Below are positions 48,783 to 58,107 of a DNA stretch of 64,000 bases, piece after piece. The position numbers and the translations under genes were made by a program. The stretch's first letter is position 1; each line of letters starts with the position of its first letter. The DNA comes from Bryoerythrophyllum caledonicum (taxonomy: Eukaryota > Streptophyta > Bryopsida > Pottiales > Pottiaceae): NCBI GenBank assembly GCA_963971425.1, contig OZ020514.1, positions 26,462,602 to 26,526,601 of the forward strand. The letters run 5' to 3'. The notes below the pieces were generated by a model. That model did not search any database. It saw only the letters and a program-made list of their open reading frames with translations, and was not told where the DNA came from.

Positions 48783-48905
48783 TTCAATGTGCTGGTTTGA
48801 ATGTGGTCGTTTGAATGTGGTGGTTTGTGGTGGTTTGTGGTGGTTTGTGGTGGTTTGTGGTGGTTTGTACTGATTCGTCGTGGTTTGTGCTAGTTTAAAT
48901 GTGTT
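48783..48905. repeat. 10-bp minisatellite (GTGGTTTGTG)
   Basis: A run of GTGGTTTGTG units, perfect from 48,819 to 48,870, with degenerate GTGCTAGTTT(A) units after it. Confidence 0.9.
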
Positions 48906-48944
48906 GGTTTGTGCTAGTTTAGATGTGCACATTGAAGTCAATGT

Positions 48945-49060
48945 TGTGGTTTCAATTGCTAAATTCAATGTGCTGAATTCAATGTGTTAATTTCATTGTG
49001 CTCATTTCAAAGTGCTGAATTCATTGTGAATGATTTCAATGTGTTGGTTTCCATGTCCTA
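48945..49060. repeat. ~16-bp degenerate repeat (TTCAATGTGCTGAA)
   Basis: Eight or so variants of TTCAATGTGCTGAA/TTCATTGTG follow each other. With the two preceding arrays this makes three different short-period tandems within 700 bp. Confidence 0.75.
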
Positions 49061-49266
49061 CTGTGATTGATTTTGTGTGTGTGGGTTTGTTATTGTTGTT
49101 GCAGGACGTCTAGTTCCAGCAGAATTTGTCTGGGATTAAGGTTCATAATCTATGGCTGAAAGGTAGAATCCATGCTCTCACCCAGGAGTTCTAAACCCTA
49201 CGCCTTCAATATCATAGAACAAAAGAAGAATCTGCACAAACTGCAATAAATAAGCTCTTCAATGAA

Positions 49267-49612
49267 CACAGTTTAGCTCGAGTCGAGCTAAAGTGGAACA
49301 TCGATATTGCTCTAATGTCCACACTTTAGCTCGACTCGAGCTAAAGTGGGCCTACACTGTGCACTATTGTCCACACTATAGCTCGAGTCAAGCTAAAGTA
49401 GGCCTCCACTGTGCACATTTGGCCACACTTTAGCTCGAGTCGAGCTAAAGTGCGCTCTCCAGCATGCTCTTTTGGCTACACTTTAACTCGACTCGAGGTA
49501 AAGTGTGACCAACAAAGCACGCTGGAGAGCGCATTTTTGCTTGACTCGAGCTAAAGTGTGGACAATAGTGCACAGTGGAGGCCCACTTACGCTAGAGTCG
49601 AGCTTAAATGTA
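49267..49612. repeat. Array of palindromes folded into a ~240-bp inverted repeat
   Basis: Palindromic cores lie at 49,267-49,296, 49,318-49,348, 49,372-49,400, 49,423-49,453, 49,478-49,507, 49,538-49,560 and 49,586-49,607, about 52-58 bp apart. Spacers on either side of the 49,478-49,507 copy are also inverted: CTCCACTGTGCAC (49,404) against GTGCACAGTGGAG (49,568), and GCGCTCTCCAGC (49,453) against GCTGGAGAGCGC (49,521). The whole block can fold back on itself. It lies about 1 kb upstream of the methyltransferase-like gene. Confidence 0.92.
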
Positions 49613-49825
49613 CGACTAAATACATCTTTGGTTGCGCTAAAGCCGGCTCCAACGAAAGAAATTAACAAAAATTCTCGAAAACTCTCGGTCAAAAATGACA
49701 TGACCTTCCAGTAAAGCCAACACACTTTACCTCGAATCGAGCTAAAGTGTAAGACAATAAACATAAACAACAACTCAAACACAACAACATTCGGACTTTA
49801 AACATTCCAGAAATAAAGTATACCA

Positions 49826-50345
49826 ATGATAACTATGACTTAACTCATGTCAACTTCTCGTTCACCTTTCACAAGTGGGCAAGAGCTTCAGACCCGCTGC
49901 AACCACTTGAGAACCTCGATGAGTGAGGTTCGTGAGTGATTAGAGCGGAACTGAAGCTCTTCCACAGTTTTGAAAATTGAACGAGAAGTAGCCATGAATT
50001 GAATTAAAAAGTCTAGTAAAGTCGTTTGAATGATCAATGTTAGTGCCAAAACTAATCAGCTATGCATTCTATGTATAAGCACTTTAGCTTGAGTCGAACT
50101 AAAGATGCAGCTAACGTTTGATTACAATATTGTTACAGTCGTGTAATTGCAGTCTAGTATCTCAACTCATGTCTACTTTTCGTTCACCTCTCATAAATCC
50201 TGCATAAGCTTCAGTCCCGCTCCAACCACTTGAGATTCTCTAAGAGTGAGGTTCGTGAGTGATTGGATCAGTTTGTAAGCTTTTCCACGGTTTTGGGAGT
50301 TGAACGAAAAGTAGGCATGAGTTGATTGAAAGGGTCTAAGAGAAT
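49826..50345. repeat. Two copies of a ~190-bp fold-back element
   Basis: Copy A (49,845-50,010) and copy B (50,162-50,330) share CTCATGTC.ACTT.TCGTTCACC, CCACTTGAGA and GAGTGAGGTTCGTGAGTGATT. Each ends in the inverse of its start (GAACGA.AAGTAG.CATGA.TTGA), so each forms a ~24-bp terminal inverted repeat. Spacing between copies is about 320 bp. They lie just upstream of the methyltransferase-like gene and may be small nonautonomous elements or duplicated regulatory hairpins. Confidence 0.75.
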
Positions 50346-51969
50346 GTTCTAATTGACTAAATTGTATTGCAGAGTATTATTCACATACTTGAATAACGTT
50401 ACACTTTAGCTCGACTCGAGCTAATCTGTGACCTCGCCGTCCTAATCGGATGATCATTAGAGCAATCTAATATCTTTGCTCTGTTTCGTGTTTGTGCAGA
50501 TCTAAGAGGGACAGGATGGTGTCTCAGCTGCAGCACTTCTTCCAGCCAAAGCCTGTCGACGTTGACGATGACGATGGAGTCGACAACAACCACTTGGATT
50601 GTTGGGAGCTCAAGGACCCATCGATGACACTAAAGTGGACACTTCTGTGGGCGACCTATACGGATCATTTAGTGTTTGGTCAGACCTTCGCTGGTGCTAT
50701 CGTCGATCCCCAGCACATCGACTTCAAGACCAAAGTTACTGATGTAGTCCACGAAGATAACGATCACGTTAAGTTGTCGTGTGCGAGGACCACTGAGTCC
50801 CTAAATCCGTATTTCTTTACTATTGTAGTGAACAATAGTTCATCTCCCTTCTGTATCCAGGATTTAGTCGATTCTCTTAGGTCTTCCAAATTTGAGGAAA
50901 TAGTGACTCAGGTCGAGCATGAGATCTCTCTTAAGAAATGGGAGACTAGTAGCGGACAGCCGCTGAAAGCAAAGGCTGTAGCTAATAAACTGCACGTCAT
51001 TCTATCTAGAATGAGTACCTTTGCCGCTCTAGATAAGGCCAAAAATATCGCAGCAAGACGCCCGATAGAACTTTCAACGGTTCCGGGGGCCGTGACCAGT
51101 AGCCAGGACATGAGTCAAGCGTCGGTACCACTTAGAACACCAGGTGCGGGAACAAGCCGAAACACCCTGCGCAACACGCTGTCTGCTTCCCCCGTGAAGA
51201 AGCGGTCAGCTGCCAAGAAGCCGGAGACCTCTTCAAGAAAGAAGCCGAAGCTCGTATCAGAGGAGGAGTTAGCCAATTCGATGGCCTTTGCACTCTCGGA
51301 GCTCCCTAAGGCGCTCGGATACGGATAGACAATCAACTACAACAACGTCCAACAGATTTACCAAAAAATCTAGACGGAGTGTGAGAGCTGCTTCTTCAAT
51401 GGAGACAAAGAGATGAAGATCGAGCTTGACGTGATGAGGTTGCATAGTGCACCGCCGGAGTGGACGATCCGTGCGTTCGAACCTCGGGGCATGGAGGAAT
51501 TGAAGCATTACTACCTACAAATGCCCGACAAGACGCAAAAGCAGACTCTCTGCGTCATGCCGAAGCTCGACGCTATGCCGACGACTGTTGAGGAGCTCAG
51601 CGACTGCGACTTCTACATCAACAACAGCCAGCACAGCGTTGCTGCCTCAAAGGAGATGATTAATGGCAACGTCCTGGAGGTGATGAGAAGGCACTTCCAA
51701 ACATGGCAATGTTACATTGTCTGGACGCAGGATCCGGAGAAGTTGAGGAAGATTTCCGCGTATTATAATCGCGTGAATCACTTGGTCCAGTTCAAGCCGA
51801 CCTGGGCAACGAATATCCTCGGCTCCCGTGCTTTGTGGATCCAAGCTGGGAGACCAATGCCGAAGCACTCCGCCACAGGCGTTCGCGGGTCTCACAAGTC
51901 AGGTCGGAGAACGGTGGCGGAGATTGCAAATGACAAGAGGTTTGAGGTAATATATCTTAACCAAGGTCA

Positions 51970-52095
51970 TGCACTTTAGCTCGACTCGAGCTAAAGTGCA
52001 AATTCGCTCTATATCTGTACAGTCATATGTATAGATAAGAAATCGTCATTGTCTGCTCATGGGTTGCAAGTTAGCTCGACTCGAGCTAACTTGCA
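51970..52095. repeat. Two perfect 31-bp palindromes in intron 1 with different arms
   Basis: 51,970-52,000 has arms TGCACTTTAGCTCGA around C, and 52,065-52,095 has arms TGCAAGTTAGCTCGA around C. In each, the right arm exactly complements the left, so changes in one arm are matched in the other. Confidence 0.95.
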
Positions 52096-53540
52096 GTATT
52101 TGGACCCTACTGGACATGTTTGTATTCCTCCTATATTGTATACTCAAACGATCCTGCGCAGCCATTTCTTAACGCGGTTCGTGAGCGCTTCGCAATGATC
52201 AACGTTGCGAAGAGCTACGCGGCGCTCAAGAAAGCCGGGAAAGCAAAGGAGCTTTCAATTACGAACAAGGTGAAGATCATCACCGCGACAGATGAGACCT
52301 TCAAGCTCTGGTCCGATGTCATCTCTTTTGCGGCGCATGGCGACCTCATCAACGTCGATTCAACTTTGACACCCTTGGCAAAGTTCAAGCACGCGAAGTC
52401 TTGGGTACCTGAGAAAGATGGAGTCCTGACGCGCGAGTTCTTCAAGTTTCTCGGCAACATGACCGAAGCCGATCACGCGAAAATGTGCAAGCACATTCTC
52501 AATCGATCAGGGCCATCTCGGAAACTGCCCTACCCTAAGGTGGTCATCAAGCTGCCGAATTCTTCGTTGGAGGATTGCTATACAGCCCGGGACTGGGTGG
52601 ATCGGAGGAAGAGGAAGGAGGTCGCTCGGATAAAGCTTCAACTGATCAGGCCGGAGCTGGCCTTCTTCAACAGCACTGGAGTGTACAGTCGTTCAAACTG
52701 GCGGACGTTCAAGAAGAACTACAACGTCAGCAAGGCCTCAAAGCGTGCCGTCTTGGATTGGGGTCCACCGGATTCATAGTACAAGGATTCGAGGCAGACA
52801 CAGTTTCGCAACTGCAAATGTGAAGATCTCTCTCCGTACGCAAAGGAGTTCTTCAGAGTCTTCATCGATGTGTGGTCGCGGTTTGTTTCACCTGTGGGAG
52901 CCCTGCACTTCTGTTCTTACAAGGCGGCAACGAATTCGCTCGGGACGTGGCCTTCGGATTCGTGGAGCAACCTGGGCTGCAATGTGAAGCTCGGCATCAT
53001 CGACTTTCGGAACATCCTTGGGTTCTCTGGGACGGCAACGTCGTCGTTGGAGAGGCCCTTCTTCGACGAGTTCATGACGATGTTCGCATCAAAAGGGCAG
53101 CCTCCCCTCACCGATCTTCCAGCCTGGCTCTTCATTTGCGGCAACGAGCAGTCACACCTTCAAGTGACAGCGTTTGCTGAGGGCCCGTCGTTGTGCCATG
53201 CATACGATGTGCTGCAATCGTAGTATCTTCCCTCCGAGAACGAGCCCCTGGGAGGATACGCGCCAAAGACCAACAACGCTCTCGACCCGGTTCGGCTCCA
53301 CTCCTCTTCAAGAAGGAGCTTACGGTGATCCCGGTCGTAAAGAAGATCTACGCAGCACCAAAGCATGTGTTGTATACGAAGCTGCGGAAGTACAACGAGT
53401 TGGCGTACTCCATGAATTTGAACGAGCTGAGGATGGAGTTCTTCATCAAGGTCCTGGAGTTGTTCTACAAGAGGGGGGATCCTATTGTCCAGCTGTTTGG
53501 CGGGATGAAATTGCTGACTGCGAGTGTGGTAAGCATCCCT

Positions 53541-53780
53541 ACAGTTTAGCTCGAGTCGAGCTAAACTGTTGATTCCCTTTCTGACTCGCGCATAGTTTCA
53601 ATGAGGTCATGCCTATGGTATTGCGTGACACTTTAGCTCGAGTCGAGCTAAAGTGTCGGCTTTTACTTGTATGGTTTTCTAGAAGTCATTAACTGCGTTC
53701 GTATCCTTTGAAGTTGTAATAGCTGAGTTTTCGTACCAGCAATTGTTTGTAGTGAGTTTAGTTCGACTCGACCTAAATTG
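53541..53780. repeat. Palindromes in intron 2
   Basis: 53,541-53,569 has arms ACAGTTTAGCTCGA around G and 53,627-53,657 has arms GACACTTTAGCTCGA around G; both are perfect. A decayed copy lies at 53,755-53,778. Confidence 0.93.
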
Positions 53781-53895
53781 AATCTTGTTCAATCCATTGG
53801 TGTGCAGATGCTGGACCTACAGGCATTCTGCATTTCCCACGACACCGATGAGCAGGACCTCGACGACGCCTTTGAGGTCGCCTTGACGTTGGATC

Positions 53896-55236
53896 GGGCC
53901 GATTTCGATATTTCTGCGTATCACGTCAACGCGGAGATCTTCCCCGAGCTTGGAGATGCCGTTGGAAAGGGGAAGGGGAAAGCCATTATTGACCTTGGCG
54001 ATGAGGAGGAAGATGCGGAGCCGAGCGCTGTGGTTGCGTGCCCGATCTCGAGCACTGTCACTCCGGATAATGAGTCCCAGGACGACTTCGTTGACGCTAC
54101 TCCGCCTGAGTTTCAGAGTGCCTCTCAGTCTGAAGCAGGAGACACAATCGCTTCCTCGCGACAACGACTCGACTTCCCGGAGTTGGATTCGTTAGAGATT
54201 TCCGTCAGGCCTCATTCAGCTCCCACCTTGGGCGCTTCAACCGCTCGACCCGCGGCCAAGAAGAGGAAGGTCCCTAGCGCGAGCGGACGCTCTCCGTTGG
54301 CTATCGTGAGCAACGCTCAGGATGACAGCAGGTTGATCTCCCTTGATAAGAAGCTCGAAGAGGAGGCCACCTGGATGAGGTTGATGGAGTAGCGGCTGGC
54401 GAAGCGCGACGAGGAGCTCAGGGATCTGCAGCGGAGGCGTGACGATGAAATGAAGAGGGACCAAGATCATAGGCATGCCGAGATGATGCTCATGATGCAG
54501 AGATTCATGTCGGCTAATTTGCGTGCTGCCGCCACAACACCACCCGTAGTTAATGCTGCGGTCCCACAGCCTCCCGCCTCACCGGACGGCGGGTATGGGA
54601 GTCCGTCTCGCGATTTGCAGCTACCATCTCTGTCGGGTACCTCCCCCGTCTCCAGTGGGGGTCAATAGCTTCCTGTTCTCCCTTCCCCGCCGGCCCGCCC
54701 GTCCTCCCCTCCGAAGTCGCCCGATCGAGACGAATCTATCGCAGATGTCCCCAGGTCATCGTCAGGTAAGTGTACGTAGTTGCGAGTGTATAGAGGCAGA
54801 GCATTTTGTAAATGTCCAATTTTGTACTCCAGTATTTTTTTGTTAATATTACAGTGCACGGCGAGATCTTCAGCTCGACTCGAGCTAAACTGCTTGACAT
54901 CTAACCACTGTGACTTGTATCCGTGTCCTCTGTGCGCATCCGCTCATAGGGTGAAGTTCTTGAATTTTTTCAGATCTAAGTTTCGGTGATGACGCGATTG
55001 CTCAACCAGTCATAGAAGAGGTCGTCCAAACTGCAGTCCCAGTCATAGAAGAGGTCGTCCAAGTTTCAGCCGTGCTCGTAGACGAGATCAATCATGATTC
55101 TGAGCCACCTCTTCTTGTCCCAGAACCGTGCCCCCAAATGAATGTCGGGCACTCCGGGCCCCTTGACTGCATGCAGGGTTCGTTGAAATTGATGGGTGCC
55201 CGAGACGAAATGCTGCAGGACGATGAAGTTCTCGAG
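53896..55236 (+). pseudogene. Coiled-coil and nuclear-signal linker of the same gene (exons 3-4)
   Basis: Exon 3 continues with an acidic Ser-rich region, RPAAKKRKVPSASG (a monopartite nuclear signal, about 54,250) and a charged helix (KKLEEEATWMRLME, then RLAKRDEELRDLQRRRDDEM) likely to form a coiled coil. TAG codons at 54,390 and 54,666 interrupt it. The donor at 54,766 is phase 1 and matches the acceptor at 54,973. Exon 4 (54,974-55,236) carries a 30-bp tandem coding PVIEEVVQ twice and ends at a GTATTC donor in phase 0. The intron between them contains a half palindrome (54,870-54,893). Confidence 0.5.
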
Positions 55237-55429
55237 GTATTCTTCTAACTCTTTTCGAACTCCACTCTTTCCCCATCACTCCTCCCCATATTTACCTCTT
55301 TCGTTCTACGTATTGTTGATTCGTCGTTGTTAATGAATCTGTAGTAATATTGGTTGTTCTCCTGGCGTTTCCGAACCACGTCGGCGAGGCATCAATAAGT
55401 GGTGCCAGTAATCTAGAAGAAATACCTAG

Positions 55430-56107
55430 AGTCCATCAGATATCGAGGGCAGGTGGTTGAATATTGTGCTGGACCTCAATGGGATTCTATGCACGTGTGA
55501 GCCGTCGTGGCAGGCCTGAGGATCCAGGAACTCTATCCCGTCCATTCACTCGGCTTTGCTGCCGGCCGAAGTAGGCCCTACACTAGTTCGAGTGCGCTTT
55601 GGTTGTGCTGAATTTCTTACAAAGTTGTCTAAGATTGCCACCATCACGATCTGGAGTTCGATGATGGAATCTACAACGCGTCAGATATGTAAATATCTTT
55701 TTCAGCATAGTTCTTCGTACCCTCTCAGGATCTTTGGTCAAGAGAGTTGCGATAGGATTCCCGAGCGTAGAGTCGGTAGCAGAACAATCTACATGAAGGA
55801 ATCTGGCACTCAAAAGGACATCTTCTTGAAGACCTTATCGAGCCATCTCTTCAATAGGTTGGGTCGTGAGTATACTCCGGCAAATACGCTTGTCATTGAC
55901 GACAGCCCGATTAAGGACATGCTCAATTTGCCGGAGAACGTCCTTCTTCTTCCATCATGGTCGTACAAACATGTTGGTGCGAGAGACGATTCTGTATTGT
56001 TGGAGGAATTGCTGCCATATCTCTCTGACCTTCATCAGTTTTCGCGTGGCCTAGTACAGTACTGGGCCGAACATCCCTCTGGTCAGGAGATGTTTTATAA
56101 TGATTAG
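55430..56107 (+). pseudogene. FCP1/NIF-like phosphatase domain, altered catalytic motif (exon 5)
   Basis: After an AG at 55,428-55,429 the frame gives WLNIVLDLNGILCTCE, then FGCAEFLTKLSKIATITIWSSMMEST, KDIFLKTLSSHLFNRLG and NTLVIDDSPIKDMLNLPENVLLLPSW, the NLI-interacting-factor/FCP1 layout of HAD phosphatases. The nucleophile Asp of DxDx is kept but the second Asp is Asn (DLNG), which should block acid-base catalysis. The IDDSP motif is intact. One TGA at 55,517-55,519 follows the first motif. Phase agrees with exon 4, so the domain probably ends the methyltransferase-like protein. FCP1-like enzymes act on phosphoserine, as in the RNA polymerase II tail; the role in mobile DNA is unknown. Confidence 0.65.
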
Positions 56108-56200
56108 AAGACGTGTGGTCAGTCTGCGAGTATCTGGAACGCAATCCAAGCGTCTCAGAATCTCCGCTCTAAATGCCGCTGAGAACGCTTAGATGCCTTT

Positions 56201-56230
56201 TACACTTTAGGTCGAATAGAGCTAAACTAT
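56201..56230. repeat. Decayed palindrome downstream of the FCP1-like exon
   Basis: TACACTTTAGGTCGAATAG followed by AGCTAAACTAT. It keeps the core with several mismatches. Another decayed relative lies at 56,926-56,948. Confidence 0.7.
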
Positions 56231-56442
56231 ATCGATTGACTACAGCTTCGATTTTGTAAATTTTGTTGGACCATTTTTTGTGTATATTTTTTTTATAAAT
56301 GAAACTGAGATGTTTCACCGCTTTGTTTGTTGTGGGGATTGAAAACCTACTGGTGATGGAATGTCGTGCTATTTTGAATGATTGGAATTTTCATCTATTG
56401 TTCTAAAGTATGTGAGTTTCGCTGTGGTTGAAATTTCTACAG

Positions 56443-57350
56443 GATTGTGACTGTCGGGCGTCCATGGATTCCTTGCTAGGCCCAAAGGAGTTCGTTTTTT
56501 CTCTTCGGAGTAAAGGGCTTTTGTTGCACTCTGCTGCAACCGCGCAATCAACCATGGATTATTCGACCATGGCAGTGGACGACGGAGTTGTTGAAAGCCC
56601 TATTGCGCGGGAGCCAATTCATGAAAGGAACAACTCACCTTCGCCGTAGTGGCCTCGTTTAGTTCCTGGCTCCCCGCCTTTAAATCCGGATAATTGTACT
56701 TCAGCAAAGCGTATTCTCTACGACGGTTTAAGGGATGGTACTTCCCAACGCTCGCTTGCGGTGCGTGTTATGATGACCTCCAATTTATTGCACTATTGAG
56801 ATTGTTTGGCCTAGTCAATTTTGGTTTGTTGTTGAGCTACATTGCACTAATGTAGTTTTGGTTCATTTGAGCTTATTTTTTTTGTTGGAGGTTAAATGTG
56901 CTCTGTGGATCTTTCCTTCTGCATTTTAGCTCCATTCGACCTAATGTTCGCTAGGATGGATCTCAATGATTAAATTTTCATGTGTGCTGTGTAGAAGTAT
57001 TCGACCTAAAGTGTATTTCTTTGAATTGTGTGTGGCGCCTATTGTGCTGGAACCATCCGGTAAATGTCTCTGTCCCCGAACTCTCTCAGGAAATGCTGCT
57101 AGAGGCAAATGCTCTCCTTCCCCCACTCGCCGGCACTCGCTGCCCAAATCAAACAATGACGAGGTGCGTAGGCGGGGTTTGTAGCGTCTTCTAGAGAGTC
57201 CATTAATGCAAGAGAATGGCGCAACATGGACAAGGCAACGTCAGAGGGCTTTTTTGAAGACGCGTATAGAGGCTTATGGTGGAACTCCGTAGACCATTTG
57301 ATTAGTGATAGGACGATTGTGTTTTGCCTCGGGGTGAATGAGTGTTGTTT
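56443..57350 (+). pseudogene. Further coding-looking exons after the phosphatase domain
   Basis: After an AG at 56,441-56,442 the frame DCDCRASMDSLLGPKEFVF runs to TAG at 56,647 and continues (LVPGSPPLNPDN). A block at 57,060-57,165 gives NVSVPELSQEMLLEANALL, and 57,200-57,350 gives INAREWRNMDKATSEGFFE and WWNSVDHLISDRTIVFCLG. Their composition differs from the AT-rich flank and suggests a second gene or the 3' end of the same one. No domain is recognised. Confidence 0.3.
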
Positions 57351-58107
57351 GTGACTTTTTTCATGAAGTTTTATAAAAAGCTTGGAATAATGGTACATGC
57401 TTCTTTTAGCGTTACCATTTTTTGGGACATTCGGCTAATTTGGTCCATCCATGTAATGAAATATAGTATTCTTGGTGCATTGTCGATATGCTTTGCACCT
57501 ACAATTGTCTATATATATTGATACTTTAAAGATCATATATCTTCAAAATTATGGAAATCTTCCATTATAACGAATATGGTGTTAATTCTTCTAAATAAAG
57601 TTTGGTACAAGAACTTATAGTTGGAAGTCTGAAAATAGTAAAAAATTGGTCTATACCCTCGAGAGTGCATAGAGGCAGAGGATGGTAATTTTGAGGTTTG
57701 AAGCTCCAAGACATTGAGGATTTTTCTAGGTTATGATCTCAAATCTGGTGCACATGTCAGGGTTGAAATTTGAGTCAATATTTTTTTGTTATAATCATCT
57801 TTGGATCATATAGTTCAAATTAAAAAAAACAAAAAATATATGATCCATGCTTCAATGAACACATAGTGGTAGAAAATTGTAGTTTTGTAACTTCAAGCTT
57901 CTAAAAGCACAATGAATTCTTGAGGACAATTTCCAAATGTTATAATCTCAAAGATGATGCACATCCTATAGATGAAATTTACAACAATACTTCTAGATAG
58001 ATTTAGATAAAAGATCCTACGCTTGAAAGCTTAAAAATTGTAAAGAGTCTGATTCATGCATCTATCCATGCATGGAGGTTAAAAATTGCACTTTACAAAT
58101 CAATTAC
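57351..58107. other. AT-rich intergenic, no gene seen
   Basis: AT-rich with no coding block. A 37-bp segment at 57,553-57,590 (ATAACGAATATGGTGTTAAT at its core) is an inverted match of 27,546-27,582. Confidence 0.5.

Larger units (their letters stand above)
50516..53895 (+). pseudogene. Amino-methyltransferase-like part of a five-exon gene (exons 1-3)
   Basis: Exons 50,516-51,946, 52,162-53,528 and the start of 53,808-54,765 join in phase 0 at GT/AG borders. Exon 1 gives an acidic N-terminus, a region with no known family (WTLLWATYTDHL), a Lys-rich nuclear signal (KKRSAAKKPETSSRKKPK) and an unknown middle. Exon 2 has VLDWGPPDS (in place of the catalytic DPPY), a helix and strand (FRVFIDVWSRFVSPVGALHF), and ends with the motif I-like GDPIVQLFGGMKLLTAS. 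Exon 3 begins LDLQAFCISHDTDEQDLDDA, the next strand and acidic residue for SAM. The IV-before-I order suits the beta class. Stops are TAG at 51,326, 51,371, 52,777 and 53,221, with a frameshift between 53,223 and 53,330. Both introns contain palindromes. Confidence 0.5.

Noticed and set aside
50516-50560. PCNA-binding PIP box at the N-terminus of the methyltransferase-like protein (QLQHFF)
   Set aside because: The FF and Leu positions fit but the leading Gln is missing at the required spacing.
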